From positions 24,531 through 88,530 of the forward strand of contig JAHDHL010000011.1 in NCBI GenBank assembly GCA_020631355.1: a stretch of 64,000 nt of DNA, written 5' to 3'. Both the position numbers and the translations under genes were made by a program. The notes beneath the pieces were generated by a model. It had not been told where the DNA came from and searched no databases. It saw nothing but the letters and a program-made list of their open reading frames with translations. How positions within the stretch are numbered: position 1 is the first letter of the stretch; every line of letters begins with the position of its first letter. This DNA is from Saprospiraceae bacterium (GTDB taxonomy: Bacteria > Bacteroidota > Bacteroidia > Chitinophagales > Saprospiraceae). Of the stretch, positions 26,929-36,749 are shown in pieces.

Positions 26929-29298
26929 ATGTTCCGATTGTTAGCCCTTTGTCTGATACTGAGTTTGTCCCTCCCCAACTTACAGGCACAGGACACACCC
27001 GAATACTCCAGGGTAAGGATTCTTCTGGATGAGGAGATGAATATGGAAAAATTGAATACACTAGGAGTATTGTGCCACGGGAATCATGCGGCAGGGAAGC
27101 ACTTTACCAGTGATTTTTCACGTCGAGAGATACGAATCATCAAGGAAGCCGGATTTGAGACGGAAATCTTGATTGAGGACGTACAGGCACATTATGTCAA
27201 TCAGAATCTTGATGGAGGTCATCATCATGACCATCGTGAGGGTCAGGTGGATTGTGAGGAATCCGGAGGTTCAGAAGTTCCCGTACCCGAGAATTTCGAA
27301 TTGGGTTCCATCGGTGGTTATCTATCCTATCAGGAAATCCTGGCCGAATTGGATGAGATGAAAAGTTTGTACCCCAATCTTATTTCAACCAAGGCTCCGA
27401 TTTCCTCTACACTTCTGACTCATGAGGGTAGGGAAGTATTATGGGTAAGGATTTCGGATAATCCCGAAATGGATGAGAACGAACCAGAGGTATTATACAA
27501 TTCTCTTACTCATGCCCGTGAACCGGGAGGTATGCAGCAACTCATGTTCTACATGTGGTATTTATTGGAGAATTATGACTCGGATGATGAGGTGAAATAT
27601 TTGGTGGATAATGTGGAGATGTATTTCATTCCCTGTGTTAATCCTGACGGATATATCTACAATGAAACAACGAATCCGAATGGTGGAGGACTATGGAGAA
27701 AAAATAGGAGGGATAACGGTGATGGTACATTCGGAGTTGACCTGAATCGTAACTTCAGTTATGCCTTTGCCGATGATAATAGTGGTTCGTCCCCCAATCC
27801 GAATTCGGATACATACAGGGGCCCATTCGCATTCTCCGAACCAGAATCTCAGTTGGTTAAGATGTTTGTGGAAAGCCATGATTTCATCATTTCGATGAAT
27901 TACCATACCTATTCCAAGTTATTACTTCGTCCTTGGGGACATACGCTGGATTTACCGGATGATATCGAAACGTTCGATGCTTTCGGACAATTGATGGTGG
28001 AGGAAAACGGTTATCAATATGGCGGTGCTGAAATTCTGGGTTATTTTGTGAATGGTGATACGGATTCATGGATGTATGGAGATGAGAATGTCATTTCATA
28101 TACTCCGGAAGTAGGTTCCAGTTTCTGGTCACCGATTGCTGAAATTACGGAGGATGGCAAGGATAATCTTGCTGCCAATTTGTATGTTGCCCGTTTCGTA
28201 TTGAATTATGGTAGAGCCAATGAGTTGAACGGTGAGGAAGAACTGACTTCCTTGAATGGAATGATGGATTTGAATATCAAGAAATACGGTTATGCAACCG
28301 GCCAGTTAACCGCAACATTCAGCTCTGCCCAGATGGTCAATTCCCCGGCTCCGATTCCAATGAATCTGACCCATTTGGAAGAATTCCCCGTAACATTCAA
28401 TTATGAATTGGACCCGTCACTAGAAGATGGTGACGAAGTCGTATTCCTTTTGGAAATCAGTAATGGTGAACACAGTTTCCAACAAACCTTTACCAAGGTA
28501 ATGAATACCACATTGAATGATGCCACTGCCGTGGTGGATGATAATGGTACCAATATGGATGCTTGGGATAATGCCACTGCTTGGGGTATTACGAATGCAA
28601 GGTATTTTTCAGCGCCTACCAGTATTGCCGATTCACCACAGAGTGATTATAGTAACAATACCGAATCATTCCTGGCCCTCAATGCACCCATCGACTTATC
28701 CAATGCCGTGGATGCATTCGTTACGTTCAAGGCAGAGTGGGATATTGAAAGCAATTATGATTATACCCAACTACAAGCCAGTACGGAATCGACTTCCTTT
28801 GCACCCTTGTGTGGCAAGTACACTCGTTCTGGTTCCCAATATCAGGATTATCAGGAACCGGTTTGGGATGGTGGACAGACCGGATGGGTAACTGAAAAAT
28901 TAGTCTTGGATGACTATCTGGGGCAAAATGAAGTGAACTTAAGATTCAGGCTCGTCTCTGACCAGTTTGTCACTGGTGATGGTTTCTTCTTCGATGATTT
29001 TCAGGTTATAGTGCTCAATGAGGCAGGAGCGAGTACCTATGAATTCACAGCGGAGGACTTCAATATAACATCCTATCCGAATCCGGTAACGCATTCCTTG
29101 AACATACAATTGTCCAAATTGCCACAGGATGCTCAATTGACAATTTACAATACGGTAGGTCAGGCCATCCGTACGGAAATCATCAATGATACCACAGAGG
29201 AAATAAAGTTGGACGATTTATCCAATGGCATTTATTTCTATACCATCCATTCGAATGGTGCATTGTGGGCCAGCAGAAAGGTTGTAGTAGCCAAGTAA
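26929..29298 (+). CDS. T9SS-secreted M14 zinc carboxypeptidase
   Basis: A 789-residue protein. The signal peptide ends in LQAQ. A propeptide follows (~25-120, with a His-rich GGHHHDH stretch). The M14 domain (~125-425) has the HAREPG zinc motif, NPDGY, WRKNRRDN, DLNRNF, the third ligand in SMNYHTYS, and the catalytic Glu in YTPEVGSSFW. A jelly-roll-like segment (~540-700) precedes a type A sorting domain (SYPNPVTHSLNIQLSK...LSNGIYFYTIHSNG). It is thus an exported carboxypeptidase feeding on peptides outside the cell. It is single-gene, closed by a terminator at 29326-29359. Confidence 0.92.
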   Translation: MFRLLALCLILSLSLPNLQAQDTPEYSRVRILLDEEMNMEKLNTLGVLCHGNHAAGKHFTSDFSRREIRIIKEAGFETEILIEDVQAHYVNQNLDGGHHHDHREGQVDCEESGGSEVPVPENFELGSIGGYLSYQEILAELDEMKSLYPNLISTKAPISSTLLTHEGREVLWVRISDNPEMDENEPEVLYNSLTHAREPGGMQQLMFYMWYLLENYDSDDEVKYLVDNVEMYFIPCVNPDGYIYNETTNPNGGGLWRKNRRDNGDGTFGVDLNRNFSYAFADDNSGSSPNPNSDTYRGPFAFSEPESQLVKMFVESHDFIISMNYHTYSKLLLRPWGHTLDLPDDIETFDAFGQLMVEENGYQYGGAEILGYFVNGDTDSWMYGDENVISYTPEVGSSFWSPIAEITEDGKDNLAANLYVARFVLNYGRANELNGEEELTSLNGMMDLNIKKYGYATGQLTATFSSAQMVNSPAPIPMNLTHLEEFPVTFNYELDPSLEDGDEVVFLLEISNGEHSFQQTFTKVMNTTLNDATAVVDDNGTNMDAWDNATAWGITNARYFSAPTSIADSPQSDYSNNTESFLALNAPIDLSNAVDAFVTFKAEWDIESNYDYTQLQASTESTSFAPLCGKYTRSGSQYQDYQEPVWDGGQTGWVTEKLVLDDYLGQNEVNLRFRLVSDQFVTGDGFFFDDFQVIVLNEAGASTYEFTAEDFNITSYPNPVTHSLNIQLSKLPQDAQLTIYNTVGQAIRTEIINDTTEEIKLDDLSNGIYFYTIHSNGALWASRKVVVAK

Positions 29299-29325
29299 TT
29301 GGATATCATACGATTTTGATAAATG

Positions 29326-29359
29326 ACCTCCATTCCTGAATTGGGAATGGAGGTTTTAT
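29326..29359. terminator. terminator between carboxypeptidase and DUF262 genes
   Basis: An 11-bp perfect stem (29326-29336 with 29344-29354) followed by TTTTATTTT on the plus strand. It ends the M14 gene and may also work for the convergent DUF262 operon. Confidence 0.85.
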
Positions 29360-29362
29360 TTT

Positions 29363-31534
29363 CTAATGGCTTTGTTTTATCCCATCTATTTTCTCCCTCA
29401 ATTTTTTGAGAATGGTTTTCTTTCCACCTTTAACTAATCGATATAAATCCTCGTGCCTATATCCTCTGAAATTACCTTGTGTATTGTATATGGCTGATGT
29501 TTCGAATTCTGTTAATGGTATACTTGGAATATAATGATGATGAACGGCAATATGACGACCATGTTTCCATAAATCCTCAGCTAGGATATCATATAGTCTT
29601 AGGCAATCGATAAGCGTATCAATTTTGAAATCTTCCTTTTCATCTGTCAAGAAAATATTCTTTTCATGTTTCAATAGGAATTGGTTCTGTTTGCGTTCTA
29701 ATATTTGCTTTAAATTATTCCCATTAAACTGTTTGAATAATTTAGAGAAAGCTTTCTTTTCACTATCCAAATCCCTTATGATTCTTCTCCAACTGGAAAA
29801 ATCCCAATTCTCATAATAGTATGGGGACCTTCTGATAGCATAAAAACCGAAATAGAGTAGGGCACTGCTTAATGTTTTATTGCCACTTTGCTTAGGAGGG
29901 AATAGTGCATTGAATTTAGCGGTAGATTCTTGGATTTTTTGAACAGAAATGTCTTCATCAAAATGAATTAAATGTGTAATATTGATACCTTTTACTTGGT
30001 ATCCATTAATATTAAGCGGATGGTCTTCCAATTCCCATATGGCACTTTCAAATTTCCTGAGTTCTTCCTGATCTTGGATATTCCTTAGGAATTGATGTTT
30101 TGCTATTTCATCATTATTAATCCCGCTTGACCATATGCCGTGGCTCAGTAGTTGTTGGATACGTGCATTGATGGTTACCACACTACGGTCATTATTATTA
30201 TATCTCAACCAATATATCCTCAGTACCCTAAAAATATCATCCGATTGTTTTTTTAGGTCTTGAATGTTGTCCATATATTCCAATATAGACCACACGAAAA
30301 CCATTTTTCTTCTCTCATTCGCTCGCCTGTCATCAGAAAAATCAATGAACCAATTGGTATTATCCTCAAAATAAAGTTCCTGTAAATAGCCGATGGCATC
30401 ATCTACCCATTTGGAATAACGATATTTTTCTTTGAACCTATTTTTATGATTGAATAGGAATTCAAGGAGTTTGAATCTTTTCTGGATATTTTCAAGGTTC
30501 AGATATTTCAGTATTCTATCGGGATAAATGGCATCCGATATTTTAATGAAATCCTTTGTTTCTTTTTTGAATGATTCGAATGCGGCAATACATTTTAGGA
30601 ATTCATTGAATCCATCATCTGCATTAGTCGGTTCCTTTTTCTTATTCCGATTCATCCAGAAAAAATATTGCCATTTTTCCCAGTTATCACTCTGTTGTAA
30701 TTTGTCATTATTATCAATACTCTCAAAGAGTTTGGCCCTTACGGTCTCGTTATCTTCCAGTTGTTTTCCTCTGGAATTCATTGTAATGTAAAGTTCCTCT
30801 CCCTGATTGGTCTTATCGGTTTTGAAATGCCAGAATTTTATTTCCTTACTTACGAAAGTATAAAATTCATTTTCCTGGTTCCTGAAGTTTCTTTCAATGA
30901 TAATAATGGCATTAAGGATGGCCCTTACAGTTGGGTCATTTTTATAATCTCTTAGAAACCATGTACTTTTTTCCACAGACAATAATTCATCTATGGTATT
31001 TGTGTTACCGATGAGATCCACGAAAAAATTGTGTGTGATATTTCTTACCCGGTAATCGAATGCAACAGTATTGAGAATCTGGTCATATCTGAATAATTGA
31101 ATGAATTCTTTTTTCTTGGACTCCTTAATGGATAAATAGAATAAAGTGATGAATAAGGTGGTGAAACGCTGTTGTCCATCAATAAGATAGACATCCTTAT
31201 TGTAATCACTTTCAGGAAAATATTCCATGCGGTAATTCGGAGCATAGGAATATAGGAATCCGATATTCATGGTCTGATTCCCATTCTTTTGTTCCAGCAA
31301 AGCCCTTATTTCATCGAATCTTTGGGCCTTGGCTAAATCTGCAATCTTTTTTTCTAATGCTTCATCTTGTTTATTGTTTTGAGTACTGGATATCAAGTCT
31401 TTGCAGAAGTTATCAAGGATATTCCGTTCGTTGTGCCCCCAAACATATTCCCTTTGGATTTCAGGTACGAAGAAATTATATTTTTCTATCAGTTCTTCGA
31501 TGGAACGTTCTTGCATTAATTTATTCTTACTCAT
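29363..31534 (-). CDS. DUF262 (ParB/GmrS-like) protein without HNH, second gene of the pair
   Basis: A 723-residue protein. The N-terminal DUF262 domain shows FFVPEIQREYVWG (21-33) and LIDGQQRFTTL (118-127), the DGQQR motif that in GmrSD-type restriction enzymes belongs to the nucleotide-hydrolysing domain. A coiled segment (KQDEALEKKIADLAKAQRFDEIRALLEQ) is inserted between the two motifs. The long remainder is helical, with W-rich segments (YYENWDFSSWRRIIRDLD). I see no EHI-type HNH motif; the HHHYIP near the end is not a convincing one. Its start overlaps the end of the upstream DUF262-HNH gene by 8 bp. Likely a subunit of a defence complex; inference from family and pairing. Confidence 0.8.
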   Translation of the reverse strand: MSKNKLMQERSIEELIEKYNFFVPEIQREYVWGHNERNILDNFCKDLISSTQNNKQDEALEKKIADLAKAQRFDEIRALLEQKNGNQTMNIGFLYSYAPNYRMEYFPESDYNKDVYLIDGQQRFTTLFITLFYLSIKESKKKEFIQLFRYDQILNTVAFDYRVRNITHNFFVDLIGNTNTIDELLSVEKSTWFLRDYKNDPTVRAILNAIIIIERNFRNQENEFYTFVSKEIKFWHFKTDKTNQGEELYITMNSRGKQLEDNETVRAKLFESIDNNDKLQQSDNWEKWQYFFWMNRNKKKEPTNADDGFNEFLKCIAAFESFKKETKDFIKISDAIYPDRILKYLNLENIQKRFKLLEFLFNHKNRFKEKYRYSKWVDDAIGYLQELYFEDNTNWFIDFSDDRRANERRKMVFVWSILEYMDNIQDLKKQSDDIFRVLRIYWLRYNNNDRSVVTINARIQQLLSHGIWSSGINNDEIAKHQFLRNIQDQEELRKFESAIWELEDHPLNINGYQVKGINITHLIHFDEDISVQKIQESTAKFNALFPPKQSGNKTLSSALLYFGFYAIRRSPYYYENWDFSSWRRIIRDLDSEKKAFSKLFKQFNGNNLKQILERKQNQFLLKHEKNIFLTDEKEDFKIDTLIDCLRLYDILAEDLWKHGRHIAVHHHYIPSIPLTEFETSAIYNTQGNFRGYRHEDLYRLVKGGKKTILKKLREKIDGIKQSH

Positions 31535-33305
31535 TTTCTAGTTCTTTTTTGAAAAAGTTAATCAGTGTGTTTTTAATTTTATATTCATTTTCAATAATGT
31601 CATCCTTGGACCAATATTCTAGGTCTCGTCCGGATGTTTCACTATCCTTGAAATAACGGGCGAAGACTTTCAAGGTATGAGGTTGGATGAAATTCCCGTC
31701 ATTAAAATAATCCATGACTCTCTTTCTCTTGTAACTGTAGGAACGATTACTAATACTTCGATTCAAGCTATCATATAATAATACCAGATTGCCAATGGAA
31801 TGAATAGGTATTTCATTAATGCGTTTATTAATAATATCATCCACTTGACCGATAGTGGATTCACTAGAATCAGCATTGAATCTTTTCAGAATATCGTGTT
31901 GGGCTAATTGATTGTCATATTTAAGCAGGAATCGGATGAAATGAACCTTATCTTTTGGTTTCTCAGGATTCTGAGGGAAAATATGTTCAATGTCATTTCC
32001 TTTCTTATTGAATGCATTGGATTCCAATCTGTCCTTGAATTCCTTATTGGCATGAACAATATCCAATAGCAATAAAATCTCTACCAAGGTTTTCTTATCT
32101 CCCTCGTACCAATTCTTACTTTCCTCGAAAATCTGATCAATGGATTCTTTTCCGAATATTTCTTCCTTAATGGTATTTAAAAGATATTTTTTGAAATCAT
32201 TTCTAGTTTTTAATGTTTCCCACTTATACCAAACTTCCTTGAAAGAAAAATCGATTCTATTTTTTTGATTAAATAAAAATCCTAAATAATGATAAATAAT
32301 TTTATCATTATACCAATCCTTTAGGGTTGAATTGATTCTGATGATTTTTTGATATAATTGTTTTGGATTACTATAATTTTCGATGAAGTCGAGGTTGAGG
32401 TCCTTGCAGCCCTCACTTTCCGCTAAAAGTAAATATAGTCGATTGACAGGATGGTTACTGGTGTTGAATTGGATGTCACCCGAACTTTCCAATTTGATCC
32501 AGGGTTCATAGTATTCTATTATTTCGGGCTGGCTCCACCAATTATTAATTTCATCTAATTGCCAACCAATCCTGACCCTACGCTCATTGATTCTTACAAT
32601 ATATTTAATATCAGGCTTGGAAGATATGCTATCTTTATTGACACGGGTAATGAGTATAGCTCTCACCAAATCCGCACCATCCAAATAAATTCGTTTCGAA
32701 TTCAGGTTGCCGAAAATCTTTTCCTCATTTTCCCCATCTATATTGTTACAAATAAACTTGACATGATGTAGGAGTTTATCCTTGAATTTTTCTACATCAT
32801 TATGATTGTTGATCCATTCATGGATAGTTTTATAGGAATGGAATAGATAATAGATATCTTGTAAATCGAATTGGGAATGTTCTTGGATGAATTGATTCCA
32901 ACTCTTGTAATTTTCAAGATGATTCTTGTCTGGCGATAGGATGAAATGCTGTAGGAAATTATTGGTTTGTTCCCTGATTGAATTATTTGGGAATTGTAAT
33001 TTTCCTTTGATTAGTTCATGTTCGCCTAGAATGGATAATAATAGTAGCATGGTTGTCAACCTTTGTTGACCATCCACTACATTGAATTGGTTTTTATTCG
33101 GTACCAAGGTGATATTTTGAACACAATAGAATTTTCCGGTATTCGCATCAAACAGATTGATATCTTCCAGAAGTCGTTCTACTTGTTTTCTAGTCCATTT
33201 GTATCCCCTTTGATAAGCAGGGATGTTATAATTTTCTTTCCCATGCTCGTGCAGATAACCCTTATTCCGGAAAATGGAATGGACACTTTGTAATAATTCA
33301 TTCAT
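31527..33305 (-). CDS. DUF262 protein with C-terminal HNH nuclease domain (GmrSD-like)
   Basis: A 592-residue protein. The DUF262 domain has YNIPAYQRGYKW (26-37) and VVDGQQRLTTM (77-86), followed by a conserved GNLNSKRIYLDGADLVRA-type helix. The C-terminal DUF1524-like HNH domain shows DIEHIFPQ (H441), SIGNLVLL (N506), LNRSISN (N515) and the Lys/Arg-rich SYKRKR. In the family this couples NTP hydrolysis to DNA cleavage, as in type IV modification-dependent restriction (GmrSD, SspE, BrxU). It is the first gene of a two-gene operon with the second DUF262 protein. Base composition is more AT-rich than the surroundings, suggesting acquisition. Confidence 0.85.
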   Translation of the reverse strand: MNELLQSVHSIFRNKGYLHEHGKENYNIPAYQRGYKWTRKQVERLLEDINLFDANTGKFYCVQNITLVPNKNQFNVVDGQQRLTTMLLLLSILGEHELIKGKLQFPNNSIREQTNNFLQHFILSPDKNHLENYKSWNQFIQEHSQFDLQDIYYLFHSYKTIHEWINNHNDVEKFKDKLLHHVKFICNNIDGENEEKIFGNLNSKRIYLDGADLVRAILITRVNKDSISSKPDIKYIVRINERRVRIGWQLDEINNWWSQPEIIEYYEPWIKLESSGDIQFNTSNHPVNRLYLLLAESEGCKDLNLDFIENYSNPKQLYQKIIRINSTLKDWYNDKIIYHYLGFLFNQKNRIDFSFKEVWYKWETLKTRNDFKKYLLNTIKEEIFGKESIDQIFEESKNWYEGDKKTLVEILLLLDIVHANKEFKDRLESNAFNKKGNDIEHIFPQNPEKPKDKVHFIRFLLKYDNQLAQHDILKRFNADSSESTIGQVDDIINKRINEIPIHSIGNLVLLYDSLNRSISNRSYSYKRKRVMDYFNDGNFIQPHTLKVFARYFKDSETSGRDLEYWSKDDIIENEYKIKNTLINFFKKELENE

Positions 33306-33671
33306 TTTGCTAATTCATTGTTTGTAAACCCGATAGGTAATATCGAGCAATCTATTCTGATTATTTATTGATGCGCATAAGGTTTTATAGCAACATCTCT
33401 TTTGCTCGAAAGTAAGTATTTATTCTAAGAGCTCTTAAGAAGATTTGACTTTTGAAGATTATTATGGTTCATTTTGTGTCCGATTGAGACTCAAGATATA
33501 AGTTTTACCATAGTGCAATGGATGATTAAATTGGGTAACATCCTGTCAAGCCAAAAGCGTGCGAAAGCAGGTGCAAATGGGACAGCATTAGACCAAAGTA
33601 TTAAATAGGAAGATGCTCTAAGTTAATATGGAATAATCTTGTATTCTGAATGATTCTGGATAGGCTATGAA
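33306..33671. other. gene-free spacer upstream of the DUF262 operon
   Basis: 366 bp without an assignable gene. A 28-codon frame from the ATG at 33522 to a TAG at 33608 (ending ANGTALDQSIK) is part of a slightly longer open stretch. It could be a remnant or a micro-ORF, but nothing supports either. The operon promoter must lie here; I do not see a clear TAnnTTTG box on the minus strand. Confidence 0.4.
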
Positions 33672-34331
33672 TTAATCTGGGATATCGTTCAGATCCATTT
33701 GTACCACTTCCAATACCTCATTCATTTTGTCCCGCATCATGGAATGGGTTCCATTGGGAATCACCACTGGCTGTTTGATATTCCTTATGGGAAATAAAGG
33801 GTCCCGGCTACCATGAATGTGAGTGATGTTATCAGGGATGTGTTCATTTTCCCAATATAGTGCTTCCCGAATACCCCATTTGAGGAATGCGTCGTCCTGT
33901 TTCTTGAAATTATCCCTGAATCGGGCATATCCTTTTTTGTTGAGTCCGAAAAATGGTTTAACCATGAATAGCCCTTTCTTCATGATATTCGGAGAAATCA
34001 AATGGTAGGCCTTGGTACGGACGAGTAGAGAGAAAAGGGCAGGCTTTTCCTTGGTTTCCTTGATACTCGAGACTAAGTATAGCTTAGGATTACCCAATAT
34101 TTTTGCGATCTCAACTGCCATAATCCCACCGAATGAGACACCAAGTAGGATGTCATCGGAAGTTATGTGATAGGTGTCAATTAATTTGCGACCATAGGTC
34201 CTGATATCCTCATTTCCCAAGGGCGTTAGGTAATTGATGGGAACAAGTTCATGATTGGGAATGTGAACACCATCAAAAAGCTGCTCATTGGTGCCGAAAG
34301 CAGGGATTAGGAAGATTCTATTGGTTGTCAT
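33672..34331 (-). CDS. alpha/beta-fold hydrolase
   Basis: A 219-residue cytoplasmic protein. The nucleophile elbow GVSFGG, the acid in HGSRDPLFP and the His in NGTHSMM give a full Ser-Asp-His triad of the alpha/beta hydrolase fold. The N-terminal FLIPAFGTNEQLF carries the oxyanion-type loop. The substrate cannot be told. It stands alone between the DUF262 spacer and a terminator of the next minus-strand gene. Confidence 0.75.
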   Translation of the reverse strand: MTTNRIFLIPAFGTNEQLFDGVHIPNHELVPINYLTPLGNEDIRTYGRKLIDTYHITSDDILLGVSFGGIMAVEIAKILGNPKLYLVSSIKETKEKPALFSLLVRTKAYHLISPNIMKKGLFMVKPFFGLNKKGYARFRDNFKKQDDAFLKWGIREALYWENEHIPDNITHIHGSRDPLFPIRNIKQPVVIPNGTHSMMRDKMNEVLEVVQMDLNDIPD

Positions 34332-34369
34332 TCGGAAATGGAGTTGTTCGTATTCCTAATATATGAAAA

Positions 34370-34401
34370 TCCCGGATTTTAGTGTTAACCAAAATCCGGG
34401 A
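34370..34401 (-). terminator. terminator of the charged repeat protein gene
   Basis: An 11-bp perfect stem (TCCCGGATTTT with AAAATCCGGGA). On the minus strand it is followed by TTTTC, so it ends the gene at 34424. Confidence 0.75.
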
Positions 34402-34423
34402 ATGATTCATATGGAATGAAAAA

Positions 34424-35104
34424 CTATTTCCTCTTATTCTTTCTTCTTTCCCTACGCCTTTGCCTTCTGGCTTTTCTCCTATCTCGTCCTTCCTTGAGTT
34501 TTTGATCCCAGCCTTTTTCTTTCATCTTGGCTTGGAACAAGGATCTCAACTCCTTGAGTTCATCACCGATTTCCTTTCGTTCATCGGCTGTTTCAGATTT
34601 GATACTTTGGATTTTCTCCTTGAAAATATCACGTTTCTGTTTGATGAGTTCCTTTAGATTCTTGATCTCATCGTCATCATTATCATCCACTTCGTAATCA
34701 TCTTCCTCATCATCCAATTCATCCTCCTCGATTTCCTTTTCTATCAGGTCAATGGATTTTTTCTTCTTGTCCTCCAACATATCCCTCAGATGACCGAAAA
34801 GGTTTTCAGCAGCCGTTTCCTCATTGGGGTCGGCTTCGTTTTCCTTTTGGGCTTCATCAATCTTATCCTTGATTTTCTGTTCGATGCTTTCTTCTGAATC
34901 ATCCGGTCTGACATGTTCAGCGACCTCATCCAATTTACCCTTGATTCTGTCAAAAAGGGATTGTGGAGCAGTCCTTACATCGGGGTCATCCTCATTCTCC
35001 CGTTTGACCTGATCCACCAGTTTTTTGAAGATGGAACCGCCTAAGCCTCCGATAAGGGAATTGGGTGAGAAAATACCCTGTGGGTTCTTGTCTTGATCTT
35101 TCAT
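34424..35104 (-). CDS. highly charged helical protein with internal duplication and very basic tail
   Basis: A 226-residue protein without a signal peptide. Two similar units occur near residues 33-62 and 83-112 (VKRENEDDPDVRTAPQSLF and AQKENEADPNEETAAENLF, each followed by an amphipathic helix). An acidic stretch (EDELDDEEDDYEVDDNDDDE), a coiled coil (KNLKELIKQKRDIFKEKIQSIKSE) and a C-terminal run dominated by Arg/Lys from about residue 205 follow. The basic tail could bind nucleic acid or membrane. No family is recognised; a Gly-rich start (SLIGGLGGSIFKKL) might be an amphipathic anchor. Confidence 0.55.
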   Translation of the reverse strand: MKDQDKNPQGIFSPNSLIGGLGGSIFKKLVDQVKRENEDDPDVRTAPQSLFDRIKGKLDEVAEHVRPDDSEESIEQKIKDKIDEAQKENEADPNEETAAENLFGHLRDMLEDKKKKSIDLIEKEIEEDELDDEEDDYEVDDNDDDEIKNLKELIKQKRDIFKEKIQSIKSETADERKEIGDELKELRSLFQAKMKEKGWDQKLKEGRDRRKARRQRRRERRKNKRK

Positions 35105-35351
35105 AGTAAATGTATTTATGTTGGCATAAATGTAGTCATCCGAATGATTCGCTTAAACTCCTCACTTGATTTTGTATTAATTTTAACAATTGCATTCAAT
35201 AAAATCGAAACGAGCCAGATACAAGTTAAAAAAGTATGCATTTATACCATCCTGTCTTATTTAGAATCAGAATAATCTGTTTGACAGATGTAGTAGGCTG
35301 ATATTCATTCGGATATGACTTACATTGAACCGTATATCAAAAACTAACGGC

Positions 35352-36713
35352 ATGACAGAAAATGAAATCAGATTACCTCGTGTAATGTTATGGAAGAATC
35401 CTCTGGAATTTCCTAAAATCGTAAAGAATCCGGCACCATACTTCAAGAATCTACTGGATGAAAATGGAGGGGCGGCAGAAGTCATGATGACGAATCGCTA
35501 TGCATTGATGACCGACAGGGCTGATTTGATACGCCATGTACTCCAGAAGAACCATAAGAATTATATCAAGACATCCATCGTAAGGGATATCCTGTCGAAG
35601 CAGACAGGGATGGGCCTACTCACTTCCGATGGTGATTATTGGCTCAAACAGAGGCGAGCCATACAACCCGGATTCCATCGTAAGCGACTCCAAGGTATCT
35701 CCGAAGTGATGATTGATGAAATCCAATCTTATATGGAGGACAAATTCGACCAACTGGCTGCATCGGAAGAAGTAGTGGATTTGTATAAGGAGATGCTATA
35801 CCTGGCTTTCAGGGTCGTATCCAAGAGTTTGTTCGGAGAGCATGTCAATGAGAATGAACTGGAAGTGATAGATGAAACGGTTTCCAATGGCCAGCAAATT
35901 GTGGTGGATGAAATCCGTAAACCATTCATCAAACCTTGGTTGTATCTGAGTGGGGCATATGCCAAGAATAAGCGCCTTCGTGGCAAATCAGATGAATTGA
36001 TATTGGATATCATCAGGGATAGACAAAAGTCCAAGGCCAAGCATAATGACCTACTGGATATGCTATTGGAGACAGAATATGAGGATGGTACCAAGATGAC
36101 AGAACAACAATTGCTGAATGAAGCCCTTATCCTGTATGTTGCGGGTCATGAAACCTCAGCTGTTGCCATGTCTTGGATTTGGTACATGTTGGGGCAGCAT
36201 CCTGATGTCGAGGAAAAATTGTATCAGAATGTGATGGATGTACTTGGGACCGACAGGAATCCTAGCTTCGAGGGACTCAGGGAACTGGGGTACCCATTGC
36301 AAGTAATAGAAGAAACGATGAGATTATATCCTCCTGCTTGGATTGTTGACCGTGAACCGCTAGAGGATGATAATTATAACGGGATTCCCATCAAGAAAGG
36401 TCGGGATGTGATTTGCCTGATTTATGGAGTACATCGAAACCCTAAATATTGGGAGAATCCGGAAGTATTCAATCCTGAAAGATTCACACCAGAGAACAAG
36501 AAAAAACAGGAACCGTATTCCTATATTCCGTTCGGAGGTGGACCAAGACTCTGTATCGGAAATAATTTTGCATTAATGGAAATGCAATTTGCCTTATCCA
36601 TGATGATTCGTAGATATAAGATTGAAATTATAAAGGACCAGGAAGTAGACATTAATCCATTGATTACGCTACGACCGAGATACGGACTCAAAGCTATTAT
36701 CAGAAAAAGATAA
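35352..36713 (+). CDS. cytochrome P450
   Basis: A 453-residue soluble P450. I prefer the ATG at 35352 (MTENEIRLPRV) over a TTG 27 bp earlier. Visible: the I-helix AGHETSA (264-270), the K-helix E321-T-M-R324, the PERF region (FNPERFTP), and the heme loop FGGGPRLCIG with Cys401. It lacks an N-terminal membrane helix and a fused reductase, so it needs separate ferredoxin partners, which are not nearby. The WLKQRRAIQPGFHR C-helix is like CYP102/CYP4-type fatty-acid oxidising enzymes, but the substrate is not deducible. Terminator at 36750-36778. Confidence 0.93.
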   Translation: MTENEIRLPRVMLWKNPLEFPKIVKNPAPYFKNLLDENGGAAEVMMTNRYALMTDRADLIRHVLQKNHKNYIKTSIVRDILSKQTGMGLLTSDGDYWLKQRRAIQPGFHRKRLQGISEVMIDEIQSYMEDKFDQLAASEEVVDLYKEMLYLAFRVVSKSLFGEHVNENELEVIDETVSNGQQIVVDEIRKPFIKPWLYLSGAYAKNKRLRGKSDELILDIIRDRQKSKAKHNDLLDMLLETEYEDGTKMTEQQLLNEALILYVAGHETSAVAMSWIWYMLGQHPDVEEKLYQNVMDVLGTDRNPSFEGLRELGYPLQVIEETMRLYPPAWIVDREPLEDDNYNGIPIKKGRDVICLIYGVHRNPKYWENPEVFNPERFTPENKKKQEPYSYIPFGGGPRLCIGNNFALMEMQFALSMMIRRYKIEIIKDQEVDINPLITLRPRYGLKAIIRKR

Positions 36714-36749
36714 TTGGTAGAACATTTCCTGCTGATGGTATAATACAAC

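Noticed and set aside
29520..31380. HNH nuclease in the second DUF262 protein (HHHYIP near the C-terminus)
   Set aside because: The downstream Asn residues of the GNLxLL and LN motifs are missing, so the His-rich patch alone is not evidence.
33522..33608. 28-codon frame upstream of the DUF262 operon as a micro-gene or transposase remnant
   Set aside because: Too short to judge, no terminal repeats or duplicated target site, no terminator; kept only as a note.
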